In this document: positions 1 to 12,500 of the stretch, piece by piece
Position numbering within the stretch: the first letter of the stretch is position 1
How the letters are laid out: every line of letters begins with the position of its first letter
NCBI RefSeq assembly: GCF_021134715.1
Contig: NC_060019.1
Coordinates: 13,215,583-13,279,582 of the forward strand
Direction: 5' to 3'
Length of the DNA stretch: 64,000 nucleotides
DNA from: Daphnia pulex
Taxonomy: Eukaryota; Arthropoda; Branchiopoda; Diplostraca; Daphniidae
Notes under the pieces: generated by a model
The model's database searches: none
Told to the model about the DNA's origin: nothing
What the model saw: the letters and a program-made list of their open reading frames with translations, nothing else
Program-made: the position numbers and the translations under genes

Positions 1-3000
1 CATTTTCATCACCAACTGTTTTGGATCTTTTGGCTTCGTTCAAAGTTGTGCGATTTCACCACCACGGCTCGATCCATCTGGCGCCGGTGGGTTTTCCTTT
101 TTTTTTCATTTCTGACTCGGGACTGCCAAGTAGATACGTGAGCGTCTCGATTGCATCACGTGGCGACATTGCGACTCATTGTATCAGTTTGAAGTTTTTC
201 GTTGGAAAAAGAGAAACAGCCGCACCGCCATTTGATTTGATTTGTTTAGAAAAAAAACTGATACAATGGAGCTTAAATAACGGTGTCCCGACCGGATGAA
301 TGGGGGATTTGTTAATCACAATTTTTCCCCCCTTCACCGATACTATACTACGATACGAATGACGTAATCCAAAGTCCGTGTTATCAGAGCTCGAATATCT
401 GAGGCTTTTGTGTTACGCTTTGTGACGCGATTTGCTCGGGGATGACGTGATCGGTCCGCATATCTTTCCATGGGAAGCAGCTCCTATTGCACACGTAGGG
501 GGTGGAAAACAGAGTCATTTGGATAATTGTATGTGGCGCATTGCACCGAAATCGTAAAAACGTAGCGACATTTTCCCTCTGAATGGCAATTAAAAATTCA
601 TTTTACGAGTTCCCAAACGAATAATCATGCGCGTAAAAAGTAGAGATGGAATTACCGAATCACAATGTTTTCATACTTGTGCCTAATATGGAAATGCCCT
701 TTTTTTCCCATTTTAGAAATAGCCAATGTCAATCCTCTTCATTCCCCCCTTCTTTTTTTTCTTCTTGTTATTTCAACTCTGGAGGCAAATAATGAGAAAA
801 AGGTGCAACATCCCGTGACGTGACCCATTCAGTGCCATCCTGCCGCCGTTCTCTTTCTTATCTCCCAAGAAGAAGAAGAACGTCTTTTACCTTTTTTTCC
901 TCTTAGACCTCACCTACATTTTGAAGTTTTGGTGGTGGTGGTTATTCCTCCCGAGGGTAGAAGGAGGAGGCGTTCGACGCTGCATAATAACGCCATTCAC
1001 TTCTTTTTATTTCTTCCAAGTTCGTCGTCAACATGTGCATAGAAATAGGCGCCCAAACAGGGCCGTCGTGAAAAAGAAAACGCCAATGACATCACGCTCA
1101 GAGTCTCTTGGGGTCTCTTTGGGTTGAGGTGGGTGACGAGACTCACGACATCCCCTGATCGTGACAGGGTCGTCAGTTGCCTCGTCGTTTCCTTTCCTTC
1201 TCAGACTCTTTTCAAAAGACATTCGTGATTTGCGTGATGATTGCCAAGTTGACTCTTTTCCTTTGTCTCTTGGCAACCCGAGGACCTTCCCCCGTCGAAA
1301 GAAAAACACGCGGCCAATCACGGCTGCTGATGTTTAGAAACAATTTGAATGTTTCAATTGTCTTAGTGTAGGACTACTACTACTACCTCTCCTTTTTCTT
1401 TCTTTCTTTCTGCATTTGCGGGTTTGTGTTCGTTCGTTTCGTTTCGTTCACTCGACGAATTCCGACCCAATTTTTCGACTTTTTTTTCTCTTTCTCTCCG
1501 ACAGCGGCCCCGAAAAATTCCGAAAATTGACGAAAAAAAAAGGAAATTTTTATTTTTATTGGACCGCATTTCGTGAAAGAAGAGAAAAAAATTCCCATTG
1601 ACCTCCGTTCAAGTATCTCTCGTTTTCTATTCCGTTATAGTTGTGAATTAACCCGTAGAAGTTAACCGTCAGAAAACAAAAGGAGAGTTAACCCTCGTTG
1701 ACGAACGTATACAATTCGTGAATATTGAGCGTTGGAAATTGGCTTGCGGATAAACAGGTTGTAAACCGAACTAAACAAGATAAGAGTTGTTCACTTTTAT
1801 ATATTTTCTGCTGAGTAACTGCTGTTGAAGGGATTGGGCTGGGTCGTGAAGGGGGTTGGCTTTTTTGTTGTGCACGCCTGAGCGCAACAGCACACACAGG
1901 CAGACAGGCAGTTGTTAGGTTAGTTTTTTTTTCGTGTGTGTTATTTACACATGTGCTCGCCGTGGCTTGAGCTTTCAGGCCGCTGCCGTTTGATTGCCAA
2001 AGTAAACGGACCTTGACACGATTCGTCCGGTGATTTCGGCATGACCACGACGTGCCGAGTCGATGCGGCTGTTGCATCACGCGCCCACCAAACTTGAGCT
2101 GGCCAACCGAGCCAAAGTCAACACAAGAAGTTGAGAGTCGGACGACGACGACGGTGATAATAAAGATGACAAATCATGAAAGAAAGAAAAAAAAGGGGGG
2201 GGGGCGGACCTCTCTCTCACTAGGAGATTTCGTTCATTCAAATCAATAAATCAGCAAATATTGCGCTACAACAACTTTGCCGCTGGCAAGGCGATCAGAT
2301 GGCAAGGCGTGAAAATGGCCAAATGCCCAGTCTTATACAATGGCCAAAACAAAAACACTCGCGTGGCCATGAAACGTTACGTACGTACACACATTGCGAA
2401 ATTTGTTTCAGCTTTTCCTTTAAATCGAAATTTCGCTAAAAGAGAAAAAAATTCCTTTCGAATTCTTTTGAATTAAATCGGACGCTACTGAACTCTTTAA
2501 CCGTGAACCCCCCAAAAACTAAGACAAATCGGCCCGCACTTTCATTCCCGTTCACGAACCGTCTCTTTTCGAGCTTAACGAGAGAGAGAGCGGGAGAGAT
2601 AATGTAAACCGGACGACACGGTTCTGCGTCGGAATAGACTGCCGCCAATAATAAACATTTTTGTGTGTGTTTCGGTGACGTCAAGCGCGAAAAAAAGAAC
2701 ATGGAAATTCAATCGAGAGTGACTTACATTTTTTCAAAGTGTTTTTGACGATGTACCTATTTAATATCAACACCTCGGTGAATTTAGTTTTTTTTTTCTT
2801 AATTGTCTCTCGGACGAAATTGCTCGTTAGGCGATTTTTTCGGCTAACAAAAGACGGTGGATTGAAATCTCCACAACACCGGTAGCTCCTTTATACGTAC
2901 ACATTTCCAAATGAGGAATATTTTGTAGATCTCTCTTTGCCTGCGGCTGTTATTTTTTCCCTCCTGGCCTTATCGGTGATGTAAGAGCGTCTTTTGTTTG

Positions 3001-6000
3001 ACTTTTTGGGCTGTGTATCTATTTCTACCTCTCCAATCTCAAATTTAGGCTATTAACAATAGCTGATTCCTTTTTTATTTATTTATTTTGTAGTTTCTCA
3101 AATTCTTGAATTGGGTAATGTGGTAAATAAATGGCAGCAGTGGGGTAGTAAGTCTGTGAGTCAATGGCGATATGGCGTGGCGTGTGAAAGTTCAACCTTG
3201 CCAACGCGTTCAACAGAACCGAAAAGAAAGAAATGAGCAACAAGAGAATCGGCACAGCCCGAGAGAAAGAACAAGAAAAATAGGAGCTCAGGATTCGGGT
3301 GGGTTGGCGTGAAATTCAAAGTGACCAGTAAAGCGAAACGAATGAGAATTTTAAAAAAAGAGACAAAAGAAAAGAGAAATATAGTATATAACTTTTTATT
3401 TTTATTTAAAAACTGATCTCGTACGGCGTGAAAAGAAAAGAAAAAAAAAATAGTCGCGAGTCAGTAAATAAATAAATAAAAAAAGTTACATTCTATCCAG
3501 TTTTTATTATTCGGTTCCCATCGGAATCCGGATTTTTTCTTTGGTCGACCGAACGATATGAAATGAAAAATCAGCCAGTAAGAACCATATCTTGTAATTT
3601 TATTGTTTCTATATAGCGTACAGGGATCAGTTTGCACGTGACGTCGACAATTATTTCGTGTGACACTAAACCGGGGCGGGACCAGTCCTCTGTGACTTAC
3701 ACGTTTTTCGTTCATGTTATTTTTTTCGCGGTGCCATTTTGATATTTTTCAGGGACGCCATTTTGAGGTTTTGTCAACGCGTTTATTTTACGTGCCGATA
3801 GCCGTTCGATCGTTTTTTTTCTTTGCGGTTGCCATCATTAGTTGGTTACTCGCTAACGAGCGTACGGCGACGAAAGATTGTGCTGCGACTGGCTGGATCA
3901 CGATTCGTGTATAGATATTTATTTTTAGAGAGAGAGAGAGAGTTTCCCTCTTATTCCTGCTTGTGATTGTTGGTGATGTTGGGATCTCTCCTGGATGGAC
4001 CTTGACCGTCTCTACTTGCATTAGAGAACCGCGTCCAGCTTTGGCCGTCCAGCTTTGGCCGTCTCTGCTGTGTAGAGTGCGGTTTTCTTCTTCTGTTTGA
4101 CTTGTGACCAGTGGCTTATTTCTCGCTCTGCGCAATGAGGCTGCACGTTCCTTTTTTTTTATTTTTTATTTGATCTCAAACGCTGCGTGAAGAACGCCGG
4201 CTGGTGCTGCATTCATTGAATGGAAACCGGGAGCTGCTGCTCTTTCTTCCATGATAGAAAATGATGGCGCAATTTCAAATGGTCGTCGTTACACTGCCGC
4301 GTGTCTATCTGTAGGCTATTCGTCACGGACTCTTTGTGTGAGCGACACATGTCGGTGCATGCAGTGTGGACAGTCTGGCGGGAAAACACACGTCCATGTC
4401 GTCATGTAACTCGGCTCATCGGCCGAAACGGGCAACCACTTCACCCCATCTCTTGTTTATTCTTTCGAGTCTATCGTCCAGTCAACTGGTTTCAGCCATT
4501 CTCTTTTTTTTTTTATTCTGGGCTGTCCAGGAGAAAGAGAAGGGCCGGACTGTGTATATAATATCGCAATCGTTTGATTTCCCCATCATCTCCCTCGTGT
4601 TTGCCTATGACAACGAAAAACCACCGACTGGCTGACTTTCCACTCGAGTACAAAATAGAGAGAGAAGCCTGGCCCTTATTCGATAGTCAACCGGATAATA
4701 TTGGATCCGGTGCCTCGAGACACACACGACGTTGTTGTTGTCGTTGTCGAGTTTGACGTTTTCTATTTGATTTTGGATTTGTAGTTGCTGTTGAATCGGA
4801 GGGGAAGAATTCAGGGCGACCGCCGCCGAGTTTCTGGGAATTCCGCCAACTCGTCCCCACTCGTCGTCAGACCATTGCAACTTGCAAATGTTTGTCTAAA
4901 ATTGCCGGTGGGAAAAAGGGGTCAGCCAACTCGCATGATTTCATCACTTTACCCACTAAAACCCAGACATGTGCAATCAATAATAACTAGTCCTTCATTC
5001 AGTCCACACCACCACCACCGCCTCCTCTATTGACGTAACAATTCCGTGTCTGATTATGATCAGCCAAGTCCAAAAATAGAAAAAGGGGGGCGACAGAATC
5101 ATAGAGAGACCACCGCAGGTCAATTTTCTGTCTGGCAACACGTTACGGAGAATTTTAAAATCTAAAATAGAATAAAATAGAATAAACACCCCTCCAGTCC
5201 CGCTATGGGGATTTGAACGTTTGGGGCTAATTCGTGTTGTATTTGGCTGACCATGAAAACAACAAACCAGAACATTTTTATTCGATTATATTTTTTCGAG
5301 AAAGTGCGCCGTTTGTCACGCGCCACCAGATCCGTAAGCCTCTTGTGTTTTGCACGTAAATAGAAAAAGGAAAACTGCGTGAGTTTTTGATGATTCACGA
5401 CGGTCTCCCGTGTTAAATCGCATGACGGGCGTTCAAATGGAAAGACACACCAAAAACCCGTTGACGCCAATCGTCAACTCACAAAGGATTGGACTGGATT
5501 TTCCAGCTTGGCCCGGTGACGAAGGTTAGAGAGACATACTCGTTCGCACGGCATCAGTGTGTGTGACACGATTTGTTTTTGTTTTTTCCCCTATTGTATT
5601 CCAGTCCAATTTCTAATTGGCCGTCCGGCTGATCACGCACGGACAAACACTTTTTATTTTATTTTTTTGTTTTATTAAGAGCGGGTGACTGTTAATGACA
5701 TGGACGACCTTGTCGACGTCTAATGATTGTCTGACCGATTCGCCATTTCTCTCGATTGTTTGATTTATCTGATGTGTTTATGGGGGTTGACGTTGTCCTG
5801 ATGGTTACGTGCGACAGAGAGAGAGAGTGTGACTGGGTATCACGATCGCCGTGTCTAAATCTCACACGGCCGGCACTGCTCCGGCCAAAGAAACGAAAGA
5901 AAAAACCCCACAAAATGTAGATCAAACAGAAAAGTAGCCAGAACAAAATTTGTTTCATACAATTGCGTAAATTAGCTCCGTCTAGTCCAAAGACACGCCC

Positions 6001-9000
6001 TTTTTCTATTTTGTACTAAAACCAGATAGGAAAAAATGTAAATTAGCCGCGAGTACTGATTCAACAATAACACGAGAGTAGTGCGTTCAGGTTTTTTTTT
6101 TGTTCGAAGGCGTCCAGCAGTTGTTGTCTTGTGAAGGACATATGCACGAGGGGGTTCCGCCTCCTTATCAATTTCATTAGCTGCTGGGCGAAATTATTTT
6201 GTTTCTCGTTTTGTCATTGTGTGCGAAACGAACCGAAAATACCACCACCACCACCACCGCATTTGATTGTTCGATTTTTCTCAATCGTTTTCAACGTTCC
6301 ATTCACGCTCCATGGCCAGAACTATACGGAGAGTCCCGGCTGGGTGAAGATGTCACGTGACCGAGGCTTAGCAACCAGTAAAGCAACAACGCTTTTTGTT
6401 TTGTTTTGTTTTCTTGATAGGAAAGAATTCACCTTGGCTTTTTCACGCAGAGGATGAATGCGTGTGTGTGGAATGTTCGTGACTGTTTTTTTGGAATTTC
6501 AATTATTTGCTTTGTTTCTTTTTTGCTTGGCCATTTTGTCGGCTGATGGTCCATGGCAAATCGACCATGTTGTTGAACAGCCTGTAATATTTTTTAGCGA
6601 GTGCTACTACCCGGATAACGAAGCGGATATGTCTGGTGGGGTTCTTTTAGTTATTGCCGTCGTAATAATCTCCCGCCGTGTGTAAGTCATGGCCCCGAGC
6701 TGATGGACTCGGCAGTCCTCCTCTTCCGTCATCATTTTGGCCATTTCTCCATCTCCCCCCAAGGTGACGATTGGCCCCCCCGTCTGATCGATCCAACTTC
6801 CTTGTTCTCCTTAAATAGAAATGTGTGCGCAACATGCAAGTCCACCAGTAGTCTCTCCAATCCCGAATAGGAGCGTGAGCTTCTCCCGTTGGTTACCAAA
6901 TGCAGACCCCTCACGAGAGTCGGGGGAGTTTTTTCTTCTCTTGACGCGCAAGTCTTTCAAGGTTGTGTCGTTCAGCCACGTAACTTTCCGTCTCTCTCTC
7001 TCTCGATTGCCGTTTCCAACCGTTGAACCCGTAGCCCTTTTCTCGAAAGCATTAGCATATTCCATTCTGGGTTGATTCTTCTCTTTCTTCTTCTTATTTT
7101 TTAAATGTTTTATTAGACTTTTTCTTCCTTTTAAACGGAGAGAAAAGACGATGATTTGTTGAGATGAACTTACGGTTGGTATAGTCGGGAGGGGGGATTA
7201 TACACATACCTGGACGAAAGGGTGAACGAGGGGTAGAACGAATTGAGTTTTTCAAGGACTTGAAGGACTAGGAGGGTTGCATTCAGAGGGTCGAAGAAGA
7301 AGAATAACTGGGCAGGTAGATTTCAATGGTAGATGCGTGTGTACTGTTAAGAAGAGCATATCTGCTCGGATGTAACGAGACAAATGGCAAAAGACGGAAT
7401 GGAGAGGAGTAGAAGGCCAGTCGGAATAGAGTGAACGAGTCAAAATTTCCTTTTTTTGGAAAAATAGGAAAATGGGAAAAAACCTTGAAACACACCCAAG
7501 AAGAAGAAGAAGAAGGAGGAAATTGTTATTTTTTTCGTACTTGTGTGATGCGATGGAATAAGATGGTGGGTTTCACGGTGTTGTTTCAAACCAACAACTC
7601 TTAAAAGACACACAGCACGTACGCACGGTGCCGACCAACCCAACGGGTCCAACATTCAAAAGAGGATCTCGGTTGGATTTCCCCCTCCAAAATCCGACCT
7701 TGAAAAGAAACCCGAAAAAGATGGACTCTTGGTAGTAGTGTTACCTTGTTTTGTGGCGGCCGCTGCTTCTCCGGCCCTGCTGGTCATGTCGTTATTCATA
7801 TCCGTTTGAGTTCTCTGCTCTTCTCTTTGATTTTCTTCTTCTTTTACTAGTCGCCTGCTGGAATAACAAAGTTCATTTCTTTTAAAAATGGGGGATCTTG
7901 CCAGGGTCGAATCCTTTCCAAACGACATAATATAATAACTATTTGATCATCAGCCGAGTGGAAGCTCTGCAACGCGCGTGCCTACCTCATCATCTTCTTC
8001 CTTGTATCCTTATTATCTTGCCAAAGAAACGCTGGACCGTATCGCATTTGAAAAAAAATGGATTTTCCCGGGTTCTATTCAAAATTCAAATGCGATGGGC
8101 CTTGAATTGTTTGATTAGACCCCGGCGACGACGACGTCTGTTGTGGCATTCGCCGTTGTGTTTTGCTGAGCCCTGGCAAAGAAAAACACGCATCGGAGAG
8201 AGAGAAAGAAAGAAAAGAGATTTGACAAGAGATAAAAAGAAACTCGACACACGCCAGCAACGGTGAGAGTACAGTAGATGATGTCAAGGTCTTGTCGCTA
8301 GGCCAGGCAGACTCGGATGGCCGATTTCTTTATCGTCGCAATGGACATTGTAGGCCGAGTTACTTTTTACTACATGAGCTCCTCTTTGATTCGTTACGTA
8401 TACAACTGCATAATGCTGACTAGGCGCTTTTTATCCTCTCGGACTGATGACGACACCAGTGGCTATTAACAAATACGTAAAAGCACCACGTAGCCTTTGA
8501 GAAAAAGTCGTTTCCTCTTGTCTTTTTGTGTTTCAACTCTTTTGTCTTTTAGACTCGTACCCTTGGTTAGTTTGGGAAAATGGAAAAATGTGTTTGGATT
8601 GGGTTGTTGTTTTAATGAGAGAAGAAATTGTAGCGTGACCAGTTTGAGGGGTTTTCCCCCGCCACTTTGTAAGCGGCTGACGACGTGACTCGTCCGTCAT
8701 TGCGCAACTCAAAATTTGAAAGAAAAACAACATGGCCGCCACCACCGACAAAATGTCTAGCGAAGGAAAAGTCTAGAAAAATCGAGAAAATGCCGGTTAT
8801 GAAGTGTGCCATCTCTAGAACCCCACCACTCTAACCGAAAATCCAAATTTAAATTCACTTGGCCTTGCGGAAATAGTTTTGGGGGGAACGAATAAAAAAA
8901 AAAGTCCTTCCAGATATTTGAATCGGCTGCAATCGAATTGATTGAAATCGATTGAATTAAAAACAAATGGGTAGTGACACAAGATTTCGATTTTTTCATT

Positions 9001-9585
9001 TGGCTGCACGTTGCTCCACATGCGGAACGGAATTGTCAACCAACAACGAGAATGTCCCAATGGCTTGATTGTCGAAATGCTCCAATCAACGTGACGCCGT
9101 GCGTGCGTGCAATATTGCGTCTCTCTCAGTCTGTATTCACGTGTTTATTGACTATAGTCACGACCAAGGTTGAACTGGATTTCTCCACACAAATGATAAC
9201 AGCACTCGAACAAAAACCCCCACCAAAAAACCATAAATCTGAAATTGTGATGGATCAAATTCATGAGGAGAAATGGAATCCCGTGTGAAAGAGATGAGGA
9301 GGTCGCGTGATATTTGATGCATATTGGATTACACACGCAGTTGTATCCATCTCAGTCATTTCGGACAGAGAAAGGTCAAATGTGTTTTGAATTTAATTCT
9401 TCCTTCCAGACGGCGGCGGTGGATATTCCCGTTGTTTTGTTTTTTCACGTTTGCAATTTAATTTAAAACATTTTCTCTAGAATCTCGTTCGTAGGTGTTG
9501 CATATACAACTTTTTTTTCTTCTCATGTTTGATTGGAATCGAGATTCGATATATTGATTGGAACGTGATTGGGATTTGATTTCAG
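1..9585. other. Gene-free left flank, probably upstream or 5' intron DNA of the SLC6 gene
   Basis: No reading frame here has recognisable protein similarity or a consistent exon chain. Open frames are short, overlap on both strands and are rich in Lys/Arg/Phe from homopolymer runs. The DNA carries many A, T and G runs (ten G near 2195), GA or CT tracts (near 2581, 3929, 5817, 6990 and 8198), a CCA/ACC microsatellite near 5008 and a 14-bp tandem duplication at 4032-4059. The first coding exon found downstream starts at a splice acceptor (9586). A 5' non-coding or coding exon of that gene may therefore lie in this stretch, but none could be picked out. Confidence 0.5.
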
Positions 9586-9596
9586 GCATTCTGGAC

Positions 9597-12500
9597 ATGT
9601 TTTCGACCATGTTGAGCGGCGGTGGTAACCGGCGGGCCACCAGTTTGGGCAAGGGCCACCTCAGTCAGGCGGCGGCCGCCCGACTGGCCCGCACTTCTTC
9701 CTGGAACGACGGCCTGGACGGCGCAGGAATTCCAACGACTCCCTCGACAAACAACGAGACAACCACTTCTTCTTCAGCAACAGCAGCAACAACTGGCCAT
9801 CATTCGATTCTAAGGGTAAGTCCATCCGTCCCATTTGTGTTTTCCCTTTTCCCAACGGCCCTCGGGACAACCGAAAAAACCCGGTCGTTAACGCACATTG
9901 TGGCTCGGTCATTAATCTCGAAATCCTGTAGGAAAAAATTTAATTTGGATTTCATTTCTCTACGATTCACTGACTCTTAATCGACGTGTCAATAATCCCA
10001 GTTTGGGGAATAGATTCCATTCGTTCACTTAAGAGGGAAACATTTAAAAAAGAACTTTTTTTTCTTTTCTCTAAATTCTCGATTGTTCCCGAAAGAAAAT
10101 CGTGACTTTCGTTTTTTTCCTTTTCCTTTCTACCCCAATGGCCAATAACGGCCAGTTTACTTGTTTTTCTTGTTGTCCACCATACAAAACATTTTTCGTG
10201 ACAAAAAGAAACCAAGAAACGAGAGACATTCGCTACCTGATGGTGGGCACCAAATGGAATTTGTACGAAATCAAACGGTTGCCCAATACAATTCGACTTG
10301 TTTGAACAAATAATAATTATTAATGTTTATTTTAAATGTGTATATTATATTATGTTTTGGATCCGACAGGTGGCCGACGAGTCGACTCGACAACAACCGA
10401 CTACACTGCAGCAACTGCAGGCCCAACAACAGGCCCGAATGCGACGCAGTTCGATGCGGCGGATGGTCCGATTCCGCATGTCCGCCGGTTCCACCGGAGG
10501 TCCGTCGGCGGACGTTGACCCCATCAACGTCTCCTCTGCCTCTCCTTCAGGTAAACAACAACAACAACAACATCACGCACGCCACAAAAGGCGATAGAGA
10601 GAAAGAAAGGGGTCGACTTGTGCTGCTCTCTATCGTTACTCACGCGACATCGTCAACCGACAATCTCTTTTTTAAAAATCCGAATTCATTCAACTGTGGA
10701 TAATGATGCCGTGGGGTGAATGTTATCCGCAAGAGGGAGGGAAACAGGTGAACTTTTATTTCCATCCGAGGATGATGCAACAATTGACGTTGGAAAATGT
10801 GAAAACAAAAGAAAGAACAAGAGTCAGGTGCGTTTCCATCGTCGAGCAGGTGGCAGGTGAATAAATGCGTGTGGGTGTAACACACGGCTGATGAACAATA
10901 ATGAAAATGGGATTTTCGGGATCGTCAAAAATTATAAAGTTAAAAAAGGGAAAAATGAATAAAACAGACGGGGGGTAAATTTCACTCGGAAATTGTTGAC
11001 CGTGACCAATTAAAATGGACGCTAGATGATGGGTTGAATTATTTTCTCTCAATTGTTTACGACTCATTACGGAGAATATTTCGTCATACGCCGTTTGGTT
11101 CTATTGTTGAAATGAAGAAAGTTTTCAAACTGAATAGATAACAACTTCATCACGAGACAATTTGTATTTTAAAAAACGAGTCGTTATTACTACAGCAGTT
11201 GTTTTTGTTCGCCAAATTCATCTTTTGTTTTTGCTTCACGACAGGTGAGGGTGGTGTTGACGGCGACGGCCATCTTAGCGGGACAAAGAGTTGCAATGGC
11301 CAGCCGCCGCATTATCCATCGGCTAACGACGGAGCAGATGCGACCAGCAGCGCCTCGGTGAGAAATGAATGCAGAGCTCTTGGCGGTGGTGGCCATAAGA
11401 GTCTGAACGAGAGTCTCGGCAACGTTGGCAGCAGCACCAGCAGCACGAGTAGCAGTTCGGGGGACGAGCGTTCCAGTCGGGCGGCGGTCCCGTTACTATG
11501 GCAACCCATGAACAAGCAGCAACCCCTGGCCATGATGGAGGAAACGAGCAGCAACAGCAGCCGCAGCTCTGCCGCCAGCCCGTTCCCACCTCCGCTATTG
11601 CCTCCGCCTCCTTTTTCTTCTTCTTCTTCAACTTCAAGTTCTTGCCAGCGCTCGGGCGCCATTCCGACGGCCTTCGTCAGTCCAGCCGTGTCGACTAGTG
11701 AATCGGTGGCAGCTGGAAGCCGATCCGCCAGTGATGCGACAGCCACTCCGCCGTATTCGTCCAGCACTTTTCAAGTTGAATCGGAACAAGAGCCAACGAA
11801 TCGATGGCCGTCTGCAACGAATAACTCGGCCGCCGTAGTGTCTCATCCGCCGACCGCCTCGCCAGTTAACTCTTCCGGGCCCGGAAGAGAAGTGCTAGTG
11901 CGTCAAGTGTCGCGTTTCTCTGTCATGCAGACGTCCCTGGATGGGGAGCAATTGTCGTCCTCGGCTGCTGCTGCCGGAACGGCTGGCGACTCTTTGGCCA
12001 CTCCGCCGTCTGGCGATCCTTGCAGCAACAGCAGCGCCACTAGCGGCGTCCATCGTCCCCTGACGTCGTCGTCGTCGAATCAATCGAGACGTCAACGCGG
12101 ACGGAGTGGACGGACTCGTGAAAGTGGCGGCGGAGGTGGCGGAGGTCATTCACGGGCTCGGCGCCAACGTTCCAACATGAGCGCCGCTTCCGGAACTTCA
12201 CGCGCCTCGACCGTCTCGTCACCTGATACGCCCATTGTCCGCTCGCAAAGAAGGTCAGTCATCATCATTTTCAGTTGTTGTTTTTTCTCTCATTTGTGGC
12301 GTTTCAATGGACTTGCTTGAGGCTGAAATGATGACTAGGAAATGTTAATCCATTTCCTTAGACTGTTGTTCTTGACTGGAAAGGAACAGAAACAGCCCAA
12401 AATTGCGTCTAAGGTCGACTTCCTTTCGACTTGTTCCTGATTGGCCATGTAGACGTAACCTTCACGTATTTCACGTCGACAGTTTCGGTTTGGCCATTGT

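Noticed and set aside
4032-4059. Tandem 14-bp duplication (GTCCAGCTTTGGCC twice)
   Set aside because: A minor local duplication without further context.
1-9300. Many open frames of 60-130 codons on both strands
   Set aside because: They overlap each other, many begin at non-ATG codons, and they consist of low-complexity K/R/F/S runs from homopolymers. None has a recognisable domain or splice partners.
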